From: Hyphomicrobiales bacterium
GTDB lineage: Bacteria; Pseudomonadota; Alphaproteobacteria; Rhizobiales; Rhizobiaceae
Direction of reading: 5' to 3'
Assembly (NCBI GenBank): GCA_900471485.1
Contig: UCEU01000024.1
Location: 50,453 to 114,452, forward strand
Length of the DNA: 64,000 nt
This document shows, in pieces, positions 26,442 to 35,704 of the stretch. The notes below the pieces were generated by a model. The model made no database searches. It had not been told where the DNA came from and saw only the letters and a list, made by a program, of their open reading frames with translations. Made by a program: the position numbers and the translations under genes. Every line of letters begins with the position of its first letter. The first letter of the stretch is position 1.

Positions 26442-27020
26442 TCAACCGATTTTGATAACTTTGTCGGAAACGAACGCATAGGTCGGAATCGCGAGATTCT
26501 GCGGCGCCGGACCTTTGCGTATGCGGCCGGCCGTGTCGTAGACCGAGCCATGACAGGGACAGAACCACCCGTTGTATTCGCCGGCCTGGCCGAGCGGCAC
26601 ACAGCCGAGATGCGTACAGGAGCCGATCATCACGATCCAGTTCTCCTTGTCCTTGCCGGCGGAACGATCGACGCCGGTTGCCTGTGCATCGGCCGCCAGA
26701 TTGGCGTTGCGCGCGACAGGATCCTTCAGTTCGGACATCGGAACCTCATCGGCGGCCTTCACTTCCTCAGGTGTACGGTTGCGAATGAAGATCGGCTTTC
26801 CGCGCCATTTCGCGGTCAGCGACATGCCCGGCTCGAGGCTCGAAACGTCCACTTCGATTGATGCGAGAGCGAGCGTCGAGGCATCGGGACGCATCTGGTC
26901 GATAAACGGCCAGGCGACAGAGACGGCGCCGACGGCGCCTGCCATACCCGTGGTTAGATAAAGGAAATCACGGCGTGTAGGCTCGCTAGAGACCCCGCCT
27001 GTCGTTTCGTGTTCGCTCAC
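26442..27020 (-). CDS. petA: Rieske iron-sulfur subunit of the bc1 complex
   Basis: 192 residues. The N-terminus has a twin-arginine type signal-anchor (TRRDFLYLTTG, about 15-25, with a hydrophobic helix to about 40). The 2Fe-2S ligands sit in CTHLGC (135-140) and CPCHGS (154-159). Electron carrier from cytochrome b to cytochrome c1. First gene of the operon; the promoter lies in the gap upstream. Confidence 0.98.
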   Translation of the reverse strand: MSEHETTGGVSSEPTRRDFLYLTTGMAGAVGAVSVAWPFIDQMRPDASTLALASIEVDVSSLEPGMSLTAKWRGKPIFIRNRTPEEVKAADEVPMSELKDPVARNANLAADAQATGVDRSAGKDKENWIVMIGSCTHLGCVPLGQAGEYNGWFCPCHGSVYDTAGRIRKGPAPQNLAIPTYAFVSDKVIKIG

Positions 27021-27330
27021 GGCTTAACATCCTCTGCCCAAATTTCGCGGAATTTCCGCGCCATCCCTCCAAGGCGACGAATCTGTCGTGATAAAGTTCG
27101 AACATGCCGAGACAAAATTCGAACAAAGATTCCCCACCCACTAAGGCGGGTTCTAACTTTGATCGCAAGCTAAGTCCAGCCTTGGCAAGGCCATGGGGGC
27201 ACAATGTCGCGGGGGGCGACAAGCGATTTTTTAAGATATTCACATGCTTGCAACAGTGTTGCAGTGCAGCGGATTCCGCCGCTGCGCCGCACTCGCCCAG
27301 AGGAAGCGGCGAGCGCCGGTTCCCTTCCCC
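27021..27330. other. Gap between ABC exporter and petABC, holding the pet promoter region
   Basis: 310 bases without a credible gene. Near petA is a candidate promoter with a repeated TTCGAACA motif (separate entry). Near the ABC gene are a palindrome TGCAACA-G-TGTTGCA (27249-27263) and a GC-rich inverted repeat GCAGCGG/CCGCTGC just after it, possible transcript-end structures for the exporter gene, though without T-runs. Confidence 0.45.
27088..27125 (-). promoter_or_regulatory. Candidate petABC promoter with paired TTCGAACA boxes
   Basis: On the minus strand TTGTCT (27115-27110) and TATCAC (27093-27088) are 16 bases apart, a modest match to a housekeeping promoter 68 bases ahead of petA. 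The 8-mer TTCGAACA (plus-strand reading) occurs twice, at 27097-27104 inside the spacer and at 27118-27125 just upstream of the -35, exactly 21 bases apart. That spacing of two helical turns suggests a regulator site. The regulator is unknown. Confidence 0.35.
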
Positions 27331-29244
27331 TCAGTCCACCTTCGCCCCTTCGCCGATCTTGCCGCCGCCGGCAATGGTCGCCTCGTCGAAATCCGAGGCC
27401 AGGAAGCCGCCCGATTGCCGCGCCCAGAGTTCGGCATAAAGCCCGCCCTCTCTCAGCAACGCCTCGTGTGTTCCTTCCTCGATGATGCGGCCGTTGTCGA
27501 CCACGATCAGCCGGTCGAGGGCGGCGATCGTCGAGAGCCGGTGGGCGATCGCCAGCACCGTCTTTCCGTGCATGATCTCGTTGAGGCTGGACTGGATCGC
27601 TTCCTCGACCTCGGAATCGAGCGCCGACGTCGCCTCGTCGAGCACGAGGATCGGCGCGTCCTTCAGCATCACGCGGGCAATGGCGATGCGCTGCCGCTGG
27701 CCGCCCGAGAGCTTCACCCCGCGCTCGCCGACATGCGCGTCGAAGCCGCTCCGCCCCTGCTGGTCGTGCAGCCGCTCGATGAACTCCAGTGCCTGCGCCC
27801 GCCGCGCCGCCTCGATCAGCCGCCCCTCGCCGGCATCCGGCCGCCCGAAGAGGATGTTGTCGCGCACCGAGCGGTGCAGAAGCGACGTATCCTGGCTGAC
27901 GACGCCGATCTGCATGCGCAGCGATTCCTGCCTGACCGCCGCGATATCCTGTCCATCGACAAGAATGCGCCCGCCCTGAAGATCATAGAGGCGCAGGAGA
28001 AGGTTCACGAGCGTCGATTTGCCGGCGCCGGATCGGCCGACGATGCCGACCTTCTCGCCGGGTTCGACGGTGAGCGAGAAATTGTCGATGACGCCCTTCG
28101 CCCGGCCGTAATGGAACGAGACGTTCTCGAAACGTATGCCCGGCTGGCGGATGACGAGATCGGGAGCGCCGGGACGGTCGACCAGCGACAGCGGCTGCGA
28201 GATCAGTTCTGCCGAGTTCTGGATCGTGCCGAGATTGCGCATGATGCCGTTGAACTGCGTCATCAGCCGTCCGAGCAGGAAGTTGAGGCGCAGCACCAGC
28301 GCCAGCGAAAACGCCACGGCGCCGGAGCTCACCAGCCCCTGCAGCCACAGATGCACGCTGAGCCCGGCCATCGTCACGATCATCAGGCCCGAGAGCAGCG
28401 CCATCGACGCGCGCACGCCGGTGATGAACCGCGTGAAGCGCAGAACCGTATCCTGGAAGATGTCGAAGCCCTGCCGCATGTAGCGGTCGCTCTCCTCGTC
28501 GCGCGCGAAGAGCTTCAACGTCTGGATGTTGCTGTAGGCATCGACCATGCGGCCGTTGATCATCGAGGCGGCTTCCGCCGTCTCGCGCGAATGGAAGCGG
28601 ATGCGCGGCACGAAGTAGCGCGCCAGAATGCCGAAGGCGACGAGCCAGAAGAGCACGACGGCGGCCAGCGAGAAATCCAGTCGCGCCACCAGCACGATCG
28701 TCGTCACCGCGTAGATGCCGACGAACCAGACGCTCTCCATCAGCGAGGTCACGAGGTCCCCCGCCGCCTGCCCCGCCGACCAGACCTTGTTGACGATGCG
28801 GCCGGAGAAATCGCTCTGGAAGAAGGACAGCGATTGCCGCGACACATGGAGATAGGACTGCCAGCGTGCCAGATTGTAGAAACCGGGGGTGATCACCTGC
28901 TGGTCGACCAGCGCGATCAGGAGCGCCACGAAGAAGCGCACGATGCCGATCAGGAACAGCATGCCGAACAGCTCGAAGCCATGCGCGGCCAAAAGCCCGT
29001 TCCACCCGTCCTCGGGCTTGATGGTCGCCAGGATGTCGACCAGCCGGCCCACGAACCAGAACAGCGCCGCCTCGATGGCCGCCGACAGGCCGCCCAGCAC
29101 CAGCATGGCGATGAACGGCGCCTTCGCCTGGTCGATGTAGAACCAGATGAACCCGAGTGTCTGTCGCGGCGGCTGAATATTGTCCTTCGGATAGAAAGGA
29201 TCGATCCAGTTTTCGAAGAAATGGAGGAGTCGTTTTATCGGCAT
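27331..29244 (-). CDS. ABC exporter, fused permease and ATPase (copy 1)
   Basis: 637 residues. A six-helix exporter membrane domain (about 42-330) is followed by the nucleotide-binding domain with Walker A GRSGAGKST (403-411), Q-loop, signature LSGGQ (512-516) and Walker B ILVLDEATSALD (532-543). It is a half-size exporter of the MsbA/multidrug class that should work as a homodimer, or as a heterodimer with its close paralogue at 29690. The substrate is not readable. The start at 29244 gives a short cytosolic N-terminus (MPIKRLLHFFENWIDPFYP) similar to that of the paralogue; upstream extension is unlikely. Confidence 0.92.
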   Translation of the reverse strand: MPIKRLLHFFENWIDPFYPKDNIQPPRQTLGFIWFYIDQAKAPFIAMLVLGGLSAAIEAALFWFVGRLVDILATIKPEDGWNGLLAAHGFELFGMLFLIGIVRFFVALLIALVDQQVITPGFYNLARWQSYLHVSRQSLSFFQSDFSGRIVNKVWSAGQAAGDLVTSLMESVWFVGIYAVTTIVLVARLDFSLAAVVLFWLVAFGILARYFVPRIRFHSRETAEAASMINGRMVDAYSNIQTLKLFARDEESDRYMRQGFDIFQDTVLRFTRFITGVRASMALLSGLMIVTMAGLSVHLWLQGLVSSGAVAFSLALVLRLNFLLGRLMTQFNGIMRNLGTIQNSAELISQPLSLVDRPGAPDLVIRQPGIRFENVSFHYGRAKGVIDNFSLTVEPGEKVGIVGRSGAGKSTLVNLLLRLYDLQGGRILVDGQDIAAVRQESLRMQIGVVSQDTSLLHRSVRDNILFGRPDAGEGRLIEAARRAQALEFIERLHDQQGRSGFDAHVGERGVKLSGGQRQRIAIARVMLKDAPILVLDEATSALDSEVEEAIQSSLNEIMHGKTVLAIAHRLSTIAALDRLIVVDNGRIIEEGTHEALLREGGLYAELWARQSGGFLASDFDEATIAGGGKIGEGAKVD

Positions 29245-29407
29245 GTCTGCGATATAGTCCTGTTGGCTCCGGCCGGAAAGCCGAAGACCCTGCTGCCGCA
29301 ACCTTATATTTTCGTAACAATTGATAACATCGACGGCATCGCCGTTGATTGTCACGAAGCTCGCCACAATCTCGGGGTATATTGGCCTTTCACGGGGAGA
29401 CGGTCGA

Positions 29408-29635
29408 ATGCAGATGAAGACGATAATGTCGAGCATTCCGCTGCCGCTCGCGGAACGGCTCGACGCTCTGGCAGAGCACCTCGAGCTACCTCACGATAAG
29501 GTCGTGACAGACGCGATTGCCGCGTGGATCGATCGCGAGGAAGAGCGGCGCCTGATGGACCTGCGGATGCTGGTGTCGGCGAACAGCATATTCGTCGAAC
29601 GCAACCGCGTCATCGATTGGGCGGACAGCCTCTGA
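29408..29635 (+). CDS. CopG/ribbon-helix-helix domain protein, no partner toxin seen
   Basis: 75 residues. It has an N-terminal strand (TIMSSIPLPLAERLDALAEHL) followed by two helices with DKVVTDAIAAWIDREEERR, the layout of RHH antitoxins such as ParD/CopG. GGGGAG precedes the ATG at 29408. No toxin gene adjoins it: the frame is followed by a terminator and then the oppositely oriented ABC gene. It may be an orphan antitoxin or a small DNA-binding regulator of the flanking exporters (inference). Confidence 0.68.
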   Translation: MQMKTIMSSIPLPLAERLDALAEHLELPHDKVVTDAIAAWIDREEERRLMDLRMLVSANSIFVERNRVIDWADSL

Positions 29636-29648
29636 AACAGCTGGATTG

Positions 29649-29686
29649 AAAAAGGCCCTCCCGGTTTCCCGCCGGGAGGGCCTTTT
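29649..29686. terminator. Bidirectional terminator between RHH gene and ABC exporter
   Basis: An 11-bp stem GGCCCTCCCGG (29654-29664) with CCGGGAGGGCC (29672-29682), 7-base loop, A-run before and TTTT after. It ends the RHH gene on plus and the ABC exporter on minus. Confidence 0.9.
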
Positions 29687-29689
29687 GTC

Positions 29690-31543
29690 TTATTGCGCCG
29701 CTTCTTCGGCCGTTTCGTGATCCGCCAGGAACCCGCCGGACTGGCGGCTCCAGAGATCCGCATAGACCCCGCCCTGCTGGGTGAGGTCCGCATGCGACCC
29801 GGCCTCGATGATCCGGCCCTTGTCGAGCACGATCAGCCGGTCCATCTCCGTCAGCGTCGAGAGGCGGTGGGCGATCGCGATCACCGTCTTGCCCTGCATC
29901 AGCGCGAAGAGGTTCTCCTGGATCGCCGCCTCGACTTCGGAATCGAGCGCCGAGGTCGCCTCGTCGAGCACCAGGATCGGCGCGTCCTTCAGGAAGACGC
30001 GGGCGATCGCAATGCGCTGGCGCTGGCCGCCAGAGAGCTTCACGCCGCGTTCGCCGACCTGCGCGTCGAGCCCCTTGCGGCCCTGCATGTCGACGAGACC
30101 TTCGATGAAGTCCCAGGCATTCGCGCGCCGGGCAGCCTCGATCACATCGGCATCCGTCGCATCCGGCCGGCCATAGGCGATGTTGTCGCGGATCGAGCGG
30201 TGCAGCAGCGACGTGTCCTGCGTCACCACGCCGATCAGCGACCGCAGGCTCTGCTGCGACACATGCGAGATGTCCTGCCCGTCGATGGTGATGCGGCCGC
30301 TTTCCAGATCGTAGAAGCGCAGCAGAAGGTTCATCAGCGTCGTCTTGCCGGCGCCGGAGCGGCCGACCAGCCCCACCTTCTCGCCCGCCTTGATGTCGAG
30401 CGACAGGTTGTCGATGATGCCCCTGCCCTTGCCGTAGTGGAACCCGATCCGCTCGTAGTGGATCGCGCCCTTCTTGGCCGTCATCGCCGTCGCCTCGGGG
30501 CGATCGGTAATGTCGTGCGGCTTGGTCATCATCTCCATGCCGTCGTAGACCGTGCCGATGTTCTCGAACAGCGCCGAGACTTCCCACATGATCCACTGCG
30601 ACATGCCGTTGACGCGCATGGCAAGACCGATGGCGATCGCGATCGCGCCGACCGAGATCTGGCCGTTCAGCCAGAACCAGATCGACAGGCCCGAGATCAC
30701 GAACAGCGCCACGCAGTTGTTGATGTAGACGGATGCGTGGAACATCGTGACCCGACGCATCTGCTGATGCACCGTCTGCAGGAAGCCATCCATGCTCTCG
30801 CGGGCGTAGGTCTCTTCCCTGCCCGCATGCGAGAACAGCTTGACCGTCGCGATGTTGGTGTAGCTGTCGACCACGCGGCCGGTCATCATCGAGCGCGCGT
30901 CCGCCTGCAGCGCGGCGATCTTGCGAAGCCGTGGCACGAAGTAGGACACGATGGCGATATAGACGCCGAGCCAGGCGAGGATCGGCACCATCAGCCGCCA
31001 GTCGGCCGCCGCGATCACGATGATCATCGTCAGGAAGTAGGTGACGACATAGACGAAGACGTCGAGGATCTTCATCACTGTCTCGCGCACCGCAAGCGAC
31101 GTCTGCATCACCTTCGTCGCAACGCGTCCGGCGAACTCGTTGGCGAAGAAAGTCATGCTGTGACGCAGCAGGAAGCGGTGCATCTGCCAGCGAGCGATCA
31201 TCGGATAGTTGCCGAGCAGCACCTGGTGCATGATGATCGAATCCAGCACCGCCGCCAGCGGCAGGCCGATCAGGATCAACGCGCCCATCCAGGCAAGCCG
31301 GTGCCATTCCGTCTGCAGGAACGTCGCCTTGTCGGCATTCGTCAACCAGTCGACGATGTCACCGAGGAACTGGAAGAGCGCCACTTCGCCGATCGCGATC
31401 AGCGCCGTCAGCACCGCCATCGCGGCAAGCCACGGTGCTGCCGGCTTGGTGTAGTGCCAGCAGAATGCAAAGAGACCTTTCGGAGGTGCCGTAGGCTCCT
31501 CGCTCGGAAAGGGATTAAGTCGCTGTTCAAACCAGCCAAACAT
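29690..31543 (-). CDS. ABC exporter, fused permease and ATPase (copy 2)
   Basis: 617 residues, a paralogue of the gene at 27331 with the same architecture: six membrane helices (about 40-330), Walker A GRSGAGKTT, signature LSGGQ, Walker B ILVLDEATSALD and a shared C-terminal LWSRQSGGFLA. The ATG at 31543 has GGAG eight bases ahead; the frame extends to 31624 without a ribosome binding site. The two copies are separated only by the small RHH gene, so a tandem duplication followed by divergence is likely, and a heterodimer is possible. Confidence 0.92.
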   Translation of the reverse strand: MFGWFEQRLNPFPSEEPTAPPKGLFAFCWHYTKPAAPWLAAMAVLTALIAIGEVALFQFLGDIVDWLTNADKATFLQTEWHRLAWMGALILIGLPLAAVLDSIIMHQVLLGNYPMIARWQMHRFLLRHSMTFFANEFAGRVATKVMQTSLAVRETVMKILDVFVYVVTYFLTMIIVIAAADWRLMVPILAWLGVYIAIVSYFVPRLRKIAALQADARSMMTGRVVDSYTNIATVKLFSHAGREETYARESMDGFLQTVHQQMRRVTMFHASVYINNCVALFVISGLSIWFWLNGQISVGAIAIAIGLAMRVNGMSQWIMWEVSALFENIGTVYDGMEMMTKPHDITDRPEATAMTAKKGAIHYERIGFHYGKGRGIIDNLSLDIKAGEKVGLVGRSGAGKTTLMNLLLRFYDLESGRITIDGQDISHVSQQSLRSLIGVVTQDTSLLHRSIRDNIAYGRPDATDADVIEAARRANAWDFIEGLVDMQGRKGLDAQVGERGVKLSGGQRQRIAIARVFLKDAPILVLDEATSALDSEVEAAIQENLFALMQGKTVIAIAHRLSTLTEMDRLIVLDKGRIIEAGSHADLTQQGGVYADLWSRQSGGFLADHETAEEAAQ

Positions 31544-31923
31544 GAAAATGCTCCGGAACTTCAGCGTTCCGTTCCCCGGCCTGCGCAAAGCGCGCTGCGG
31601 CACATATGGAAACCGGACGTTCAAGGGGCGAGGCCACGACAGCCGCGCAATGGATTGGAAATGGGGATTCTGGAAAGAAGGCGCTAGGCGCGCCGGATCG
31701 CCATTCGCGGGTTGGTGCGCGGAAGACGCGTAAACAGCAATGTATTCATCATGGCGCTCCCTGCTGGCGATTAAAAGATGTGCACCGATAACGCGAAATG
31801 AAGCAGATTTCCAGTCCCACCATATCGGAAATTGAACATTTCGCGGTCAAAACGCGCGCTGTTGCGCCGAAACGACACTTGCAATAGGTGTCTCGGCCGA
31901 CAAGACGGAACGGACGGCACTTC
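31544..31923. other. Intergenic region with a possible short leader ORF
   Basis: 380 bases between the divergent ABC exporter and trmL. On minus, a 22-codon ORF runs from ATG 31752 to TAG 31684 (MMNTLLFTRLPRTNPRMAIR...) behind a good AGGGAGCG site, upstream of the ABC gene. It could be a leader or small peptide, but nothing else supports it. The remainder shows no gene. Promoters for both flanking genes must lie here. Confidence 0.35.
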
Positions 31924-32385
31924 ATGGCGAACCTCAGACTGGCACTCTACCAGCCGGATATTCCAGGCAATACCGGAACGATCCTGCGGCTCGCCGCCTG
32001 CCTGGGCTTCGGTGTCGACATCATCGAGCCCGCCGGCTTCGACATCTCCGACCGCAATCTCAAACGCTCGGGGATGGACTACATCGCCGCCGCCGCCCTC
32101 ACCCGCCACGTGAACTGGGACCGCTTCCAGGAATGGCGCGCCACGACCGGGCGCCGCCTCGTGCTCGCCTCGACCAAGGCATCCGTTCCCTACACGAAGT
32201 TCGAATTCCGCGCCGACGACATCCTGCTCTTCGGCCGCGAAAGCGCCGGCGTGCCCGATCACGTCCACGAGGCCTCGGACGCCCGCGTCATCGTCCCGAT
32301 GGTCGAGGGCCAGCGCTCCATCAACGTCGCCGTCTCCGCCGCCATGATCGTCGGTGAGGCCATGCGCCAGACCGTCTGGCTCTGA
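31924..32385 (+). CDS. trmL: tRNA (cytidine/uridine-34 2'-O)-methyltransferase
   Basis: SPOUT-class methyltransferase of the TrmL/CspR type, 153 residues, which methylates the wobble ribose of tRNA-Leu. Visible are LALYQPDIPGNTGTILRLAACLG (5-27), LLFGRESAGVPD (about 102-113) and RIIVPM/RSINVAVSAAM near the C-terminus that form the knot and SAM site. The ATG at 31924 is preferred over upstream in-frame starts because the family begins at this strand. Single-gene unit. Confidence 0.93.
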   Translation: MANLRLALYQPDIPGNTGTILRLAACLGFGVDIIEPAGFDISDRNLKRSGMDYIAAAALTRHVNWDRFQEWRATTGRRLVLASTKASVPYTKFEFRADDILLFGRESAGVPDHVHEASDARVIVPMVEGQRSINVAVSAAMIVGEAMRQTVWL

Positions 32386-32468
32386 CAGCTGATCTGGCTG
32401 GCCGGGGTTGATTTCCCGACGTCCTGACGCAAATGCCGGTACAGTTCCACAATATGTCGGAAACGGCG

Positions 32469-32496
32469 TTGTGAAATCGCGCGACCGGCGTATAGT
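32469..32496 (+). promoter_or_regulatory. Candidate promoter of Na/Pi cotransporter gene
   Basis: TTGTGA (32469-32474) and TATAGT (32491-32496) with a 16-base spacer, about 115 bases ahead of the ATG. A copy of TTCGAACA (32561-32568) lies between it and the gene, the same 8-mer as in front of petA. I found no clear Pho box. Confidence 0.35.
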
Positions 32497-32611
32497 TTTT
32501 AGCCGGGCAAACAAAAATCTCTCGTGATCACCGCAATTTCAAGCAGTTGGCGATAAGAGATTCGAACAAAAATCGCGCCGCTGCGCGAGAAAAGAAGAAG
32601 ACCAAGGCGGA

Positions 32612-34258
32612 ATGGAATCGACAATCGTCATGATCAACCTGTTTGGCGCGGTGGCCCTGCTGCTGTTCGGCCTTGCACAGGTGAAGGACGGCGTGTCGAG
32701 AGCCTTTGGCGCGCGGCTGAGGACCGGGCTGGCATCAGGCACCAAGAGCGGCCTTCGCTCCTTCGTCTCAGGCTTCCTCGCCACCATCGCGCTGCAGAGC
32801 TCCACCGCCACCGCGCTCATGGTCGCCTCCTTCGTCGAGCGTGAACTGGTCAAGCCGCGTATGGCGCAGATCGTCCTGCTCGGCGCCAATGTCGGCACCG
32901 CCGTCACCGCATGGATCGTCGCGACCGGCATAGAGTGGCTGTCGCCGCTCGTCATCCTCGCCGGCCTGGTACTCTATCGCAGCGGCTCCAGTTCCCGCCA
33001 GGGCGGTGGCGCGGCGCTGATCGGCATCGGCCTGATGCTGCTGTCGCTGCACCTGTTGAGCAGCGCCACCGAGCCGATGCGCCAATCGCCGGCGCTGGCG
33101 GCCTTCATCGGCCTGCTCGACAATGCCTGGCCGGTGGCGCTTGCCTTTGCAGCCGGCATCGCCTTCATTTCCTCGTCCAGCCTCGCGGCCGTCGTCCTCA
33201 TCCTCTCCCTCGCCTCGACCGGCATCCTGTCTGCCGGATTGGTCATCGTGCTCGTTCTCGGCGCCAATCTCGGCGGCGCCATCCCACCCGTCATCGCGTC
33301 GATGAGCGGCCCGGCCACGGCGAGACGCGTGACGCTCGGCAACCTGATCGTGCGCGCCATCGGCTGCCTGATCGCCCTGCCGCTGGCGGGCTTCGGCGCC
33401 GATCTCCTGGAGATGCTGCCGCTCTCGCCCGCCAAGCTGCCGGTCGACGCCCACCTCGGCTTCAACCTCATCCTGGCCGCCCTCGCCTGGCCTTTCTCCC
33501 GGCTTCTCTCCAGGTTGATGCAGCGCCTCGTGCCTGATGACGCCCAGCCCGACACCGCGCCGAAGTATCTCGACAGCCACGAACTCTCGACGCCCGTCGT
33601 AGCGCTCGCCAGCGCAACCCGCGAGGTTCTCGGCGTCGGCGACCTGATCGAGCGCATGCTCATGCGCACCTCGACCGCCTTCGAACGCAACGACCTCTCC
33701 AAGCTCAAGGAAATCCCCGCGCTGGAAAAGCGCGTCGATACGCTGCAGCAGGAGGTGAAGATCTACCTATCGAAGCTTGGCCGTGGCGGCTTGAGCGAAG
33801 AGGACGGCCGCCGCTCGATCGTCATCATCGATTACGCCATCAATCTCGAGCATATCGGCGACATCATCGAAAAAGGGCTGCTGCCGCAGGCAACCAAGAA
33901 GATTTCGCTCGGCCTGAAATTCTCCGAGGATGGCTACGCGGAGCTGACAAAGCTTTTCCATCTCACGATCGACAACCTGCGCATCGCCCAGACCATCTTC
34001 GTCACCCGCGATTTCAATCTCGCCAGGCAGCTGATGGAGGTGAAAGTCGAGGTGCGCCGCATGGAAAAGCAGTCGGCCGAGCGCCATCTCGAACGCCTCC
34101 GCGACGGTCGCGCCGACAGCCTGCAGACCAGTTCGCTGCATCTCGACATGCTGCGCGACCTGAAGCGCATCAACGCCCATATCGTCTCGGTCGCGCACCC
34201 CATTCTGGACGAGAGCGGCCTTCTCATCGAAAGCCGCCTGCGCAAGGCCGCGGAATAA
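32612..34258 (+). CDS. Na/Pi cotransporter family protein with PhoU-like C-domain
   Basis: 548 residues. The membrane half (1-310) contains the inverted-repeat signatures of NptA/YjbB transporters, QSSTATAL (62-69) and a second FISSSSLAAVV near 185-195. The C-terminal third (about 330-545) is helical and PhoU-like. Such proteins move phosphate with sodium, in bacteria sometimes outwards. Monocistronic between trmL and a small minus-strand gene. Regulation by phosphate is plausible but no Pho box was found. Confidence 0.88.
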   Translation: MESTIVMINLFGAVALLLFGLAQVKDGVSRAFGARLRTGLASGTKSGLRSFVSGFLATIALQSSTATALMVASFVERELVKPRMAQIVLLGANVGTAVTAWIVATGIEWLSPLVILAGLVLYRSGSSSRQGGGAALIGIGLMLLSLHLLSSATEPMRQSPALAAFIGLLDNAWPVALAFAAGIAFISSSSLAAVVLILSLASTGILSAGLVIVLVLGANLGGAIPPVIASMSGPATARRVTLGNLIVRAIGCLIALPLAGFGADLLEMLPLSPAKLPVDAHLGFNLILAALAWPFSRLLSRLMQRLVPDDAQPDTAPKYLDSHELSTPVVALASATREVLGVGDLIERMLMRTSTAFERNDLSKLKEIPALEKRVDTLQQEVKIYLSKLGRGGLSEEDGRRSIVIIDYAINLEHIGDIIEKGLLPQATKKISLGLKFSEDGYAELTKLFHLTIDNLRIAQTIFVTRDFNLARQLMEVKVEVRRMEKQSAERHLERLRDGRADSLQTSSLHLDMLRDLKRINAHIVSVAHPILDESGLLIESRLRKAAE

Positions 34259-34264
34259 CAGGGA

Positions 34265-34525
34265 TCAATCGGCTGAGGGCAGTCGGCGCATGGTGAACTC
34301 GATCTGGTCGCCATCGAGCTGCCGCCAGCTCTCGACCTCGGTCCAGTACGCCGCCTTGGGATATTCGTCGAACCACTCGCGCGCCTTGGCGCGGGCCTCG
34401 AGCAATCCGAGGCAATAGGTCTGCCGCACGAAGCGGTCGTTCTTCCGGGACGTGTCCCCGGCACGGTGAGATGCAATCCGTCGTTTCAGACCGTCGAACG
34501 ACGGAGGACCCGGAATTTTCGCCAT
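34265..34525 (-). CDS. Small conserved-looking protein, unknown function
   Basis: 86 residues, basic (MAKIPGPPSFDGLKRRIASH start), with a central helix LLEARAKAREWFDEYPKAAYW and a final beta-like segment. GAGGTA precedes the ATG at 34525. The frame is open to 34627, but that extension looks non-coding. It converges with the Na/Pi gene, 6 bases away, and diverges from hemF. I recognise no domain. Confidence 0.62.
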   Translation of the reverse strand: MAKIPGPPSFDGLKRRIASHRAGDTSRKNDRFVRQTYCLGLLEARAKAREWFDEYPKAAYWTEVESWRQLDGDQIEFTMRRLPSAD

Positions 34526-34688
34526 AAAGCTACCTCTGGCGAAAAACGTAATATCGAAATCGTGAATTTGCGAGTCGAATCTGAAGCCGGCCAATCGACG
34601 CTCGGTGCTGGCGAGGCGCCGAAGCACCTGCTATCAGGGCATTTTTCAAGCATGCGCGAATCTGCGACGCCCGCCGGAGACCAAGACT

Positions 34689-35603
34689 ATGGAACGACCC
34701 GAACTCCCGATCGGCCTGCCCGAGGACATCGAGGAGAAGAAGACGCAGGCGCGCACCTGGTTCGAAAGCTTGCGCGACACCATCTGCGCCTCCTTCGAGG
34801 CCCTTGAGGACGAACTGACGGGGCCACTGTCCGATCGTCAGCCCGGCCGCTTTGTCGCCAAGGACTGGCAGCGCGAGAACGGCGCCGGCGGCGGCGGCCG
34901 CATGTCGATGATGGAAGGCCGCGTCTTCGAGAAGGTCGGCGTCCACACCTCCACCGTCTACGGCGAATTCGCGCCGGACCTGCGCGCCCAGATGCCTGGT
35001 GCCAAGGACGATCCGCGCTTCTGGGCCTCGGGCATCTCGCTCATAGCCCACCCGGTCAATCCCAACGTGCCGGCCGTGCACATGAACACCCGCATGGTCG
35101 TGACCTCCAGCCGCTGGTTCGGCGGCGGCGCCGACCTCACCCCGGTGCTCGATCGCCGACGCACGCAGGAAGATATGGACAGCCAGCTGTTCCACAAGGC
35201 GATGGAGATCGCCTGCCGCAGCCATTCCGGCGTGGCCGACTACGCCGCCTACAAGAAATGGTGCGACGAATACTTCTTCCTGAAGCACCGCAACGAGGCT
35301 CGCGGCATCGGCGGCATCTTCTATGACTGGCTTCACTCCAGCGAGGAAGCCGGCGGCTGGGACGCCGATTTCGGCTTCACCCGCGATGTCGGCCGGGCAT
35401 TTTCCATGGTTTATCCACGGATCGTGCGCTCCAACTTCAATAAACAGTGGACAGCACAGGATCGTGACGAACAATTGATTCGCCGCGGCCGGTATGTTGA
35501 GTTCAATCTCCTCTACGACCGGGGCACGATCTTCGGTCTCAAGACGGGCGGTAACGTGGAGTCCATCCTCTCCTCGCTTCCCCCCATGGTTCGCTGGCCG
35601 TGA
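34689..35603 (+). CDS. hemF: Coproporphyrinogen III oxidase, aerobic
   Basis: Oxygen-dependent decarboxylation of coproporphyrinogen III to protoporphyrinogen IX in haem synthesis. 304 residues, family length. Conserved blocks include GRMSMMEGRVFEKVGV, SLIAHPVNPNVPAVHMNTRM, WFGGGADLTP, GIGGIFYDWL and VEFNLLYDRGT. The ATG at 34689 is chosen because the frame upstream lacks family sequence. Haem made here serves, among others, the bc1 complex encoded at 24261-27020. Confidence 0.97.
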   Translation: MERPELPIGLPEDIEEKKTQARTWFESLRDTICASFEALEDELTGPLSDRQPGRFVAKDWQRENGAGGGGRMSMMEGRVFEKVGVHTSTVYGEFAPDLRAQMPGAKDDPRFWASGISLIAHPVNPNVPAVHMNTRMVVTSSRWFGGGADLTPVLDRRRTQEDMDSQLFHKAMEIACRSHSGVADYAAYKKWCDEYFFLKHRNEARGIGGIFYDWLHSSEEAGGWDADFGFTRDVGRAFSMVYPRIVRSNFNKQWTAQDRDEQLIRRGRYVEFNLLYDRGTIFGLKTGGNVESILSSLPPMVRWP

Positions 35604-35704
35604 GCTTGGAGGAGATCGCGGCAAAATTGCACTGAGACGCTTTCAACAGGCAGTCCTAATACTATCTATATCTGTGTACGTGGTCACAATCGGAGGAGGT
35701 TGTC

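Noticed and set aside
27244..29499. 751-codon plus-strand frame over the first ABC exporter
   Set aside because: Shadow of the exporter gene, no domain, charged low-complexity composition.
29693..31687. 664-codon plus-strand frame over the second ABC exporter
   Set aside because: Same antisense artefact.
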